Shown: piece by piece, positions 7,188 to 13,091 of the stretch
Layout: every line of letters starts with the position of its first letter
Numbering within the stretch: position 1 is the first letter of the stretch
Origin: an uncultured Clostridia bacterium
GTDB taxonomy: Bacteria; Bacillota; Clostridia; Christensenellales; CAG-314
Length of the DNA: 22,046 nucleotides
Assembly: GCA_934203075.1 (NCBI GenBank)
Contig: CAKPYT010000005.1
Coordinates: 1-22,046 of the forward strand
Direction: 5' to 3'
Program-made: the position numbers and the translations under genes
The notes under the pieces: model-generated
What the model was told of the DNA's origin: nothing
Databases searched by the model: none
Seen by the model: only the letters and a program-made list of their open reading frames with translations

Positions 7188-7908
7188 ATTTGATACTATG
7201 GCAACGATTGACATCATTTTACTTGCCGTCACGGCAATCTTCGTTCTTATTTGGGGAATCAGCGGGTTTGGCAAACAATGCACCAAGCTGATTTCCTTCC
7301 TTGCGCTGAACTTTCTGTCCGTTGCGCTGGTGGCGCTGCTGCTGCCGCGTCTTCTGGCATGGGAGCCGATCGGTACGCAAGGCGTGCAGTGGGCCTCCTC
7401 CTTGGTGCCCGTCAGCTCGGAACCCTATGCAAATGCGGAGGAGCTTTCCTCCGTCCTGCAAAATCTCGGGGTGCCGGAAGCACTCTGCGCTTATCTTGCC
7501 CCCTGTATTCTGGCGATTGCCCCCAACGCTACGGATCTATCCACGGCGCTCGGCACTGTCCTACTCTCCGTAATCGGGAGTATCCTCCTCTTTATCCTAG
7601 TCTATTTGCTTTTAAAGCTCCTGATTCGCCTTTTGGAGGGATTAGTGAAAGCGATTCGCAAAGTATCCGTCTTAAAAGCGCTGGATCATTTGCTTGGCAT
7701 TGCAGGCGGCGTCCTGGTCAGTTTTGTGCTTGTTTCCGCCCTGCTGGCTCTCATCGGCCTGATTCCGGCCGAAACGATCCCGCAAATCGAATCGGTTCGC
7801 AGTTTCATTGCTCAAGGGGAAATGACCGCCTACCTGTATAACCACAACTTTATCGGCGATCTGCTTGCACAAGTCTTACAAGTCACTATCGCCGCCTTGC
7901 CCGCCTGA
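7180..7908 (+). CDS. CvpA-family membrane protein, copy 1
   Basis: A 242-residue integral membrane protein. Predicted helices lie at about 8-29, 37-58, 124-148 and 173-194, with a non-membrane segment of about 60 residues between helices 2 and 3. The motif ALDHLLGIAGGV (167-178) before the last helix is the CvpA family signature. CvpA is linked to colicin V export and envelope stress in enterobacteria; its role in Bacillota is not established. Clear homology to copy 2 (9621-10370) is seen across the last 75 residues, such as DxLLGxAxGV, LLxLxP and LxxxNxxxxxL. AAAGGA lies 9 bases before the ATG. The next in-frame ATG (7198) has no site. This is the only plus-strand gene left of dnaA. The SOS box at its start suggests DNA-damage induction. 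Confidence 0.85.
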   Translation: MFEFDTMATIDIILLAVTAIFVLIWGISGFGKQCTKLISFLALNFLSVALVALLLPRLLAWEPIGTQGVQWASSLVPVSSEPYANAEELSSVLQNLGVPEALCAYLAPCILAIAPNATDLSTALGTVLLSVIGSILLFILVYLLLKLLIRLLEGLVKAIRKVSVLKALDHLLGIAGGVLVSFVLVSALLALIGLIPAETIPQIESVRSFIAQGEMTAYLYNHNFIGDLLAQVLQVTIAALPA

Positions 7909-7928
7909 AATTGACCCTCCCGCATCCG

Positions 7929-7955
7929 CCCGCCGTGTGCGGGTTTTTCTTTTTC
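7929..7955 (+). terminator. Terminator of the first cvpA-like gene
   Basis: The stem CCCGC/GCGGG (7929-7933 and 7939-7943) has a 5-base loop and is followed by TTTTTCTTTTT. It begins 21 bases after the cvpA-like stop codon on the same strand. Confidence 0.75.
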
Positions 7956-8344
7956 CCTTTCACTCTTTTGCGCTTCCTGTTTTTCGCCCCTTTCGCAATC
8001 TTCTTTCTGTATCCCTCCCCAAAAGAATCTCAAGGCCAAACAAAAACCGCTGCTCTTCCTTTTTTATTCAACATCGATACTGTTTCGCGTCTGAAACAAG
8101 GGGAACAAGGGTTTTTACGCCTCGGATCCACCCTGAAGCGGCAACGTTTTTCTTCTGCTTCCTCAACCCGGAAAATCCGGCCCGCCACACTCCTTCCCAG
8201 CGTTGCTTTCCGCCGTCTTCCTCTGCTTTGTTCCGACAACTTTCCCACTTCGACCGGTCTTGTTTCTCTCCTTGCGACCCGTTTTAGGCCCTGCTGCTCC
8301 ACTGATTTATACTCCGACTTTCCGCAAGCAGAACGGAATCCTTT

Positions 8345-8421
8345 TGTGGATAATCGCGAATTTCATCGAAAAAGCAGGGCAGTTATCCACATATCAACAA
8401 ATATTGAAGGAGTTATCCACA
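8345..8421. promoter_or_regulatory. Cluster of three consensus DnaA boxes
   Basis: Perfect TTATCCACA boxes lie at 8345-8353 (minus), 8383-8391 (plus) and 8413-8421 (plus). The two plus boxes are exactly 30 bases apart. I saw only one other perfect box in the whole window (20349-20357). No strong AT-rich unwinding element adjoins the cluster. It could be an auxiliary part of oriC, a DnaA-titrating site, or an origin in its own right. Confidence 0.85.
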
Positions 8422-8557
8422 AAAATACCGCCAAAACAGGGTTCCGCTTGTGCACAATGCCACAGCGACCACTCCTTCGAAAGGCCTCTTGACGGTAAAC
8501 GACACAACCACCTTGTACCTCTTCCCTCTTCTGTGTTTTCTGCAAAAGATTCTCTTT

Positions 8558-8566
8558 TTCGACAAA
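8558..8566 (-). promoter_or_regulatory. 0A box abutting parS1
   Basis: TTTGTCGAA on the minus strand is a perfect 0A consensus, one base away from parS1. No gene starts nearby, so a role in promoter control is unlikely. Spo0A binding sites near origins are known in Bacillus. A second, 8-of-9 match (TTTGTCGAT, minus strand) lies at 8849-8857, between R1 and parS2. Confidence 0.5.
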
Positions 8567-8567
8567 T

Positions 8568-8583
8568 TGTTTCACGTGAAACA
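8568..8583. promoter_or_regulatory. parS: parS site 1
   Basis: TGTTTCACGTGAAACA is a perfect palindrome and a perfect match to the Bacillota parS consensus, the loading site for ParB. Confidence 0.95.
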
Positions 8584-8723
8584 AGTCTTCGTTTCCTGCG
8601 TTTGAATTTTGCTAAAACACTCTGCACGATGCCATGCCGCAATTGCAAACCATCCAAGCGCAGGACCCTTCTGCGCAGTTTTCGGCTGTAAAACGCCGTC
8701 ACCTGCACAGAATTTTAACATTC

Positions 8724-8806
8724 ATTTTTAGCCCTCTAAAATGCGATGAGACAGAATTTTTTAAATGAAAATTTAAAAATTTTGAGCAATTTTTATCGCC
8801 ATTCTG
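8724..8806. repeat. Repeat element R, copy 1
   Basis: The first 37 bases (8724-8760) match copy 2 (9244-9280) with one difference. Similarity continues at about 18 of 26 positions to 8786 with no net gap, and ATTCTG at 8801-8806 is again at the same offset. The offset between copies is exactly 520. Inside are the palindrome TTTTAGCCCTCTAAAA and the arms CAGAAT (8752) and ATTCTG (8801), which can close a loop of AT-rich sequence. It does not resemble any family I know. Confidence 0.85.
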
Positions 8807-8904
8807 TGTCAGAAAGCCCGTTTTCCGTGGAGATCGAAACATTTTCCCATCGACAAAACGGAAAGAAGAAAAACAGCCGACCCTTGTGGACTCTCGCCTG
8901 AAAA

Positions 8905-8920
8905 TGTTTCACGTGAAACA
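8905..8920. promoter_or_regulatory. parS: parS site 2
   Basis: TGTTTCACGTGAAACA, perfect consensus. The palindrome extends three further bases on each side, giving 22 bp (8902-8923). Confidence 0.95.
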
Positions 8921-8974
8921 TTTGAAAGAAAAAGTTCTTCTGCGCATCCCCGTCCAAAGAAACTCACGGAGGAT

Positions 8975-9043
8975 ATGGAATATACAAAAAAGCGGCAGAA
9001 GCATAAGCAAGCAGTCGATACGATTTTACAGGAGATCCACTAA
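8975..9043 (+). CDS. Possible 22-residue peptide, doubtful
   Basis: An ATG at 8975 follows CGGAGGAT, a strong ribosome binding sequence but only two bases from the start, and opens a frame encoding MEYTKKRQKHKQ and then AVDTILQEIH before TAA. The peptide is basic then amphipathic. It lies between parS2 and parS3, with no evident promoter. It may be a real small peptide, a relic of a lost gene, or chance. Confidence 0.2.
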   Translation: MEYTKKRQKHKQAVDTILQEIH

Positions 9044-9124
9044 GGGCGTCCGGTTCCGCTGTTCCGAATAGGGCAAGAACAAAAGGGCAGGGCCCTTACC
9101 CTCTCTCCGCTTTCGTAAGCCCCA

Positions 9125-9140
9125 CGTTTCACGTGAAACA
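9125..9140. promoter_or_regulatory. parS: parS site 3 (one mismatch)
   Basis: CGTTTCACGTGAAACA differs from the consensus only in the first base. The central 14-base palindrome is intact. Confidence 0.88.
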
Positions 9141-9243
9141 GTTAAACAACCTCGGATCACACAACCCTTACGGGAAAAAGGCAAAAGCAAGTTTTCTGCC
9201 TCAATCAACAAAATTGGGCACAGACGGCCGAAAATTAAGCCTT

Positions 9244-9326
9244 ATTTTTAGCCCTCTAAAATGCGATGGGACAGAATTTTCTGGAATAAAATTTTAAAAA
9301 GTTGAGGGGCAAAACGTCACATTCTG
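9244..9326. repeat. Repeat element R, copy 2
   Basis: Second copy of the element at 8724-8806, in direct orientation and offset by exactly 520. The TTTTAG-CCCT-CTAAAA hairpin is unchanged, and the CAGAAT (9272) and ATTCTG (9321) arms keep the same 49-base spacing although the sequence between them has diverged. Each copy is followed by a parS site (parS2 or parS4) and preceded by one (parS1 or parS3). Confidence 0.85.
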
Positions 9327-9398
9327 AGAGAAAATCGGCCCAAAACAAGGAAATTCGCCATTTACCATGTGAAAAGCCGCTTAAAAACACATACGTAA

Positions 9399-9414
9399 TG
9401 TTTCACGTGAAACA
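9399..9414. promoter_or_regulatory. parS: parS site 4
   Basis: TGTTTCACGTGAAACA, perfect consensus, the last of four parS sites and about 1 kb from the parB stop codon. Confidence 0.95.
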
Positions 9415-9442
9415 CCAAATTGCTTGAGAATCGAAGAAGGGG

Positions 9443-9585
9443 GCCTGGAAGGGTTCGGGCAATATCATAGAAACGGCAGTATCAAGCCGCAGGCAGTAAT
9501 ACCGGGAAAAAGGACCCTTTCGGATAACCGGGTCAGCAATGATAGGGCTAAATATTGAAAAAAGCGGCTCACACGAGCCGCTTTT
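9443..9585 (+). ncRNA. Possible structured RNA between parS4 and the terminator
   Basis: Several hairpins follow each other on the plus strand: GCCTGGAA with TTCGGGC (9443-9460), CGGC/GCCG around 9474-9489, and GACC..CGG/CCG..GGTC around 9513-9534. A long-range pair TATCAT/ATGATA (9463-9468 with 9539-9544) encloses the last two. The bidirectional terminator at 9558-9585 would end such an RNA. No promoter or known RNA family was recognised, so this is speculative. Confidence 0.2.
9558..9585 (-). terminator. Terminator of the second cvpA-like gene
   Basis: An 11 bp stem (9560-9570 and 9575-9585) with core GCGGCTC/GAGCCGC and the loop ACAC. On the minus strand it is followed by a run of T residues. 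It lies about 35 bases after the cvpA-like stop at 9621. The plus strand also has four T residues, so it may be bidirectional. Confidence 0.85.
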
Positions 9586-9620
9586 CCTATTCTTTTATGA
9601 TTTTATCTTACTATTTCGTG

Positions 9621-10370
9621 CTATTTCGCCAAAATCCCCATCAGGATTCCGCTCAACCAATTGTTTTCGTTCAGCCATTTCGCACAAGTAGATAGTTCGA
9701 TCTGCGCACGAATCGCATCCTGCACTTCTGGCAAGAACGTATTCGGCAACAGGCTGAGCAGGGTAAAGAAGGCGAGGGCGATCACATACACTTCGGCAAC
9801 GCCAAGCGCAAGCCCAAGCAATTTATCCACTCCGTTCACCAATTTGATTTCGTTTGCCTTCCGGAAAGCATTTTTCAGCAGGGCAACTACAATTGTAAGC
9901 ACAATCACAAGCAAAACGAACGCAATCGCAACAAACGCCCAGTGCGTCAGAACCGAAGGCAACACATCCACCAAGCGACAGGTGCCAAACTCGGCAAAAA
10001 CGCTCTTTACCGGTGCCGAGGCAATTCCGGAAACGAAAGCGGGCAGCCCCAGTGCTGTCAAGGCCCCGGTAACGTTCGCGTCGGTCGTCCAATCCTTCGC
10101 AACCGTGAACCAACGGTCTCCTTCCGCCACTTCTGCGTCCAAGCCCTCCATCCAGGAGGTGATTGTCCCTTGCAGTTGCTCTCCGCCAAGAGGCTGAATC
10201 CAATCGGCAACGATCCCTGCCAGCAATACCGCCCCAATCAACACGGCCAGCGTGCCGAACAGAGCAAAAAACTGCTGTGAAAATCCTTTTGCCAAGCCGA
10301 CAATCCCCAAAATAATGGCTAATCCGTAAATTACGCCATCAATAATTGCAATTTCTAGCCCAGGTATCAT
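9621..10370 (-). CDS. CvpA-family membrane protein, copy 2
   Basis: A 249-residue integral membrane protein homologous to copy 1 (7180-7908). Helices are predicted at about 8-26, 36-56, 143-165 and 184-208, with an approximately 85-residue segment between helices 2 and 3. The family motif is GVDKLLGLALGV (180-191). It ends with LNENNWLSGILMGIL, matching the NHN..GDLLAQVL end of copy 1. The ATG at 10370 has AAGGAG upstream. It lies 87 bases after parB on the same strand and could be read from the parAB transcript. The LexA-type palindrome 18 bases before the ATG suggests its own damage-inducible control. It converges with copy 1 across the parS region. Its function is unknown. Confidence 0.87.
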   Translation of the reverse strand: MIPGLEIAIIDGVIYGLAIILGIVGLAKGFSQQFFALFGTLAVLIGAVLLAGIVADWIQPLGGEQLQGTITSWMEGLDAEVAEGDRWFTVAKDWTTDANVTGALTALGLPAFVSGIASAPVKSVFAEFGTCRLVDVLPSVLTHWAFVAIAFVLLVIVLTIVVALLKNAFRKANEIKLVNGVDKLLGLALGVAEVYVIALAFFTLLSLLPNTFLPEVQDAIRAQIELSTCAKWLNENNWLSGILMGILAK

Positions 10371-10387
10371 TTTTTCTCCTTAAAAAT

Positions 10388-10403
10388 TCGAACATATGTT
10401 CGA
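10388..10403. promoter_or_regulatory. LexA/DinR-type SOS box upstream of the second cvpA-like gene
   Basis: TCGAACATATGTTCGA, identical over all 16 bases to the site at 7172-7187. It overlaps a -10-like TATTAT (10402-10407, minus strand), a position suited to repression. No good -35 was found. Confidence 0.75.
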
Positions 10404-10457
10404 TAATACAAAGCCGTCTGTAGCATTCTATTCTTCCGAACAAAAGAATGTTTTCGG

Positions 10458-11369
10458 CTATCTTTCCGCCCTCCAGGCGTCTATCAACTCGCAAAGGCGG
10501 TCCAGGTCGTCTTTGCTGAAATAGTCAATATAAATACGGCCTTTCTGATCGTTTCCGAGAGCGGTCACTTTGGTTGCAAAAACTCTTTGCATATTTGTTA
10601 CCAATTCTCTCAATTCCAAACTCTGTTGCGGCTTCGGCTTTTCCTCCTGTGCAGGGGTAGTGAAGTCCCGTACGCGTTTTTCCATCTCGCGCACGCTCCA
10701 CCCGCCGTCCACCGCCTTTTGCGCCAGACGATATTGATCTTCCGGCCGCAGGGCAACTAACGCTCTGCCATGACCGGCGCTGATCTTTCCTTGCTCGATC
10801 ATTGCAACGACGCGCTCGTCCAGCGTCAGGAGCCGCAACGTGTTGGCAATGGCCGAACGGCTCTTGCCGATGCGATCCGCCGCTGCTTCCTGCGTCATGT
10901 GGAACTCGTCCATCAATTCTTTAATGGCACGCGCTGCCTCGACCGGATTCAGATCCTCCCTCTGCAGGTTTTCAATCAAAGAAATTTCTTTGATCTGCTG
11001 CGAGGTATAATTGCGCACAACGGCAGGGATCGTTTCCTTCCCGGCCAGTTTCGAAGCTCTCCAGCGACGTTCGCCGGCAATTATCATGTAGCGCAATCCG
11101 ACCCGGGTTACGACAATCGGGGAGATGACGCCGTGCAGACGAATCGATTCCGCAAGTTCTTCCAATGCGGCTTCGTCAAAGTTTTTGCGGGGTTGCTCCC
11201 GGTTGGGATCGATGTCCCTCACGCTTAATTCTACCACGCCTTCGCCGTGCTGAATTTCTTCAATTTCACGGATCGGTCTGTTTTTTTGTGTGGTCGGTTG
11301 TTCTTCCCCCAAATCATTCATTCCGAGCAGGGCTCCCAGCCCTTTGCCCAAACCTTTTTTCTCAGCCAT
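10458..11369 (-). CDS. parB: ParB (Spo0J), parS-binding CTPase of chromosome segregation
   Basis: A 303-residue ParB. The N-terminus KKGLGKGLGALL (4-15) is the ParA-contacting motif. The CTP-binding domain has GERRWRA (99-105) and ENLQREDLNP (133-142). A helix-turn-helix follows (about 158-182, with RIGKSRSAIANTLRLL) and reads the parS sites. The C-terminal 40 residues are the dimerisation part. The protein loads at parS, spreads as a clamp, and recruits condensin. In Bacillus its gene product Spo0J also affects sporulation and controls ParA action on DnaA. The ATG at 11369 overlaps the parA end by 8 bases, with GAAGGGAAG upstream, indicating translational coupling. Four parS sites lie 1.0-1.9 kb downstream. 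Confidence 0.97.
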   Translation of the reverse strand: MAEKKGLGKGLGALLGMNDLGEEQPTTQKNRPIREIEEIQHGEGVVELSVRDIDPNREQPRKNFDEAALEELAESIRLHGVISPIVVTRVGLRYMIIAGERRWRASKLAGKETIPAVVRNYTSQQIKEISLIENLQREDLNPVEAARAIKELMDEFHMTQEAAADRIGKSRSAIANTLRLLTLDERVVAMIEQGKISAGHGRALVALRPEDQYRLAQKAVDGGWSVREMEKRVRDFTTPAQEEKPKPQQSLELRELVTNMQRVFATKVTALGNDQKGRIYIDYFSKDDLDRLCELIDAWRAER

Positions 11370-12138
11370 TGTTCGATTCTTCCCTTCTTAAATATTCTTT
11401 GGTTATCTTTTCATACGCGATTGCGCCGTTGCTCCGCGGAGCATGCAGCACAATCGGCACGCCGTAACTCGGAGCTTCGCACAACTTTACGTTACGCGGA
11501 ACCACGGTAGAAAACACTTTGTTGGCAAAATATCGGTTGATTTCCCCCGCGACCTGTCGGGACATCAAAGACCGTCCGTCGTACATGGTGATAACCACGC
11601 CGGAAACGGTAATTTGGGGATTCAACCGCTGCCGCACCAATTTGATGGTGTAAATCAATTGGCTCAACCCCTCCAACGCAAAGAATTCGCATTGGATCGG
11701 AATGATGACTTCATCGCACGCCGTTAAAGCATTGATGGTAAGCAAACCCAAAGAGGGGGGACAATCGATCAGAATATAGTCGTAGAAATTGCGAATCGGG
11801 GTGAGAGCGCGTTTCAATACGTGTTCGCGATCCTCCATGTTCACTAACTCTACTTCTGCGGCCGCCAAGTCCATATTACAGGGCAAAATATGAAGATTTT
11901 CCACCGCCGTACCGAAAATCACGTCGTTTGCGGTAGCTCTGCCCAAAAGCAAATCGTAAATGGTTTTTTCCAATTCACCTTTTTCGATGCCGTTGCCCGT
12001 AGAAGAATTCCCCTGCGGGTCCATATCTGCCAGCAAAACCTTTTTGCCGCTGCGCGCAAGATATGCAGCCATATTGATTGCCGTCGTAGTCTTTCCGACG
12101 CCGCCTTTCTGATTTGAAAATGCAATGATTTTTCCCAT
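11362..12138 (-). CDS. parA: ParA (Soj), ATPase of chromosome segregation
   Basis: A 258-residue deviant-Walker ATPase. The deviant Walker A is KGGVGKTTT (11-19), the A' box is DMDPQGN (38-44), and DYILIDCPPSLG is the Walker B region. The DNA-bound ATP dimer moves ParB-parS complexes and, in Bacillus, the protein regulates DnaA at the origin. The open frame extends upstream, but the ATG at 12138 is chosen because AGAGG lies 8 bases before it and MGKIIAFSNQKGG is the normal family start. It is the first gene of a parA-parB operon with its own promoter. Confidence 0.97.
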   Translation of the reverse strand: MGKIIAFSNQKGGVGKTTTAINMAAYLARSGKKVLLADMDPQGNSSTGNGIEKGELEKTIYDLLLGRATANDVIFGTAVENLHILPCNMDLAAAEVELVNMEDREHVLKRALTPIRNFYDYILIDCPPSLGLLTINALTACDEVIIPIQCEFFALEGLSQLIYTIKLVRQRLNPQITVSGVVITMYDGRSLMSRQVAGEINRYFANKVFSTVVPRNVKLCEAPSYGVPIVLHAPRSNGAIAYEKITKEYLRREESNNG

Positions 12139-12186
12139 AATTGCGTCCTCTTTGGTTGCCCGCAAATTGCGGTTTGAGTATTTTTC

Positions 12187-12215
12187 AGTATAACATAAAA
12201 CTGTCGGTTTTTCAA
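12187..12215 (-). promoter_or_regulatory. Sigma-A promoter of parA-parB
   Basis: -35 TTGAAA (12210-12215), a 17-base spacer and -10 TATACT (12187-12192) on the minus strand; each hexamer matches 5 of 6. It would give a leader of about 40 bases. Confidence 0.75.
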
Positions 12216-12366
12216 CAGCTTCTGTCAATTTTTCTCGCTTCGCCCGCGCTTTTCACGCGAGACACAAGGCAGGGGGATTTTTCCCGTCTGCGATCTTCCT
12301 TCTCCCGAAGATAAAACGATTCCGAAGGTCTTTTCCGCTTGTTTGCCGCGAAAAAGCGGGGAACCC

Positions 12367-12393
12367 AAAACGGTTCGGCAACCGGTTCCGAAC
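12367..12393 (-). terminator. Weak terminator candidate after rsmG
   Basis: The stem GTTCGG/CCGAAC (12373-12378 and 12388-12393) is followed on the minus strand by CGTTTT. The T run is only four, so it is a weak candidate for the end of the rpmH-rsmG operon. The rest of the stretch 12216-12446 has no gene or other clear signal. Confidence 0.35.
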
Positions 12394-12446
12394 GGCATCT
12401 CTCGTGCTCCCTCGGAAGAGCTGTCGCGCCATCCGAAGAGAAAAGA

Positions 12447-13091
12447 TCAGACAATCGGCTGCGTTCTCTCTTTGTTTTTTCCGCGCGGATAGGCTTTCGG
12501 GGTAGGTTTGACCTTTTCCACCACGATAATCGTGCGCTGTTCCCCGTCGGAAAGCGTAAACTGCCGTTCTTCCCGCATTTTCCCTCCGAGCAATTCCAAA
12601 GCCCTTGCGCTTTCGGCAAGTTCTTCCTTTGCTACCGCTTTGTATGCAAGAAACACTCCGCCGACCCGTACCAAGGGTAAGCAATACTCCGCAAGGGTAT
12701 TCATGCGTGCGACCGCGCGCGCGGTAACAACATCGAACGACTCTCTCAGGCTTCCCTTGCCCGCTTCCTCGGCGCGCATATGCAAGCATTCTCCCGAAAG
12801 CTGCAACTCCTGCAGCAACGCCTGCAAAAAACCGATTCGTTTTTGCAAACTGTCCAGCAACGTCAGGCGAATATCTTCCCGCTCGATTTTTAAGGGAACC
12901 CCGGGAAAACCCGCCCCGCTGCCGACGTCACAAAGGCTTGCGCCCTGCGGCACGGCAAACGCCCCGAGCAGGCTGTCTTCAAAGTGTTTTACGTATACTT
13001 CGTTTTTTTCCGTAATTGCCGTCAGGTTAAACTTCTGGTTCCACTCCGTCAGCATACGGTAATACCTTTCCCATCTTTCCTGTTTTGTCAT
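12447..13091 (-). CDS. rsmG: RsmG, 16S rRNA m7G527 methyltransferase
   Basis: A 214-residue Rossmann-fold enzyme that methylates N7 of G527 (E. coli numbering) in 16S rRNA using S-adenosylmethionine. Motif I DVGSGAGFPGVPLKI and the downstream FDVVTARAVA, characteristic of the family, are present, along with the N-terminal FNLTAI and KHFEDSL. Length is near the norm, though the C-terminal PRGKNKERTQPI tail departs a little from the common PRKAGTPxKxPL form. The ATG overlaps the mnmG stop as ATGA, so translation is coupled. Confidence 0.96.
   Translation of the reverse strand: MTKQERWERYYRMLTEWNQKFNLTAITEKNEVYVKHFEDSLLGAFAVPQGASLCDVGSGAGFPGVPLKIEREDIRLTLLDSLQKRIGFLQALLQELQLSGECLHMRAEEAGKGSLRESFDVVTARAVARMNTLAEYCLPLVRVGGVFLAYKAVAKEELAESARALELLGGKMREERQFTLSDGEQRTIIVVEKVKPTPKAYPRGKNKERTQPIV

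Larger units (their letters stand above)
7909..9620. other. 1.7 kb gene-free origin-like segment with DnaA boxes and parS sites
   Basis: No recognisable protein gene lies here. Contents in order: terminator (7929-7955), a C- and T-rich part (about 7950-8340), three DnaA boxes (8345-8421), 0A box and parS1 (8558-8583), repeat R1 (8724-8806), a 0A-like site (8849-8857), parS2 (8905-8920), a tiny possible open frame (8975-9043), parS3 (9125-9140), repeat R2 (9244-9326), parS4 (9399-9414), a possible structured RNA (9443-9544) and a terminator (9558-9585). Base use changes within it: I count C 51 against G 19 in 8161-8280, but C 24 against G 38 in 9421-9540 on the plus strand. It looks like a centromere and replication-control region. 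It is not necessarily the firing origin, since the gene strand pattern favours 20.3 kb. Confidence 0.7.

Noticed and set aside
8081..8098. TGTTTC and GAAACA arms resembling parS near 8090
   Set aside because: The spacer is 6 bases instead of 4, which would put the half-sites out of phase for ParB.
8448..8457. Palindrome TTGTGCACAA near the DnaA boxes
   Set aside because: Only 10 bases and no known binding protein I can name with confidence; not enough to call a site.
8363..8584. Minus-strand frame starting MFHVKQ in the parS region
   Set aside because: The start is simply parS1 read as codons, there is no ribosome binding site, and the frame crosses the DnaA boxes.
9833..9841. DnaA-box-like TTATCCACT
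   Set aside because: One mismatch and inside the second cvpA-like coding sequence, away from the cluster.
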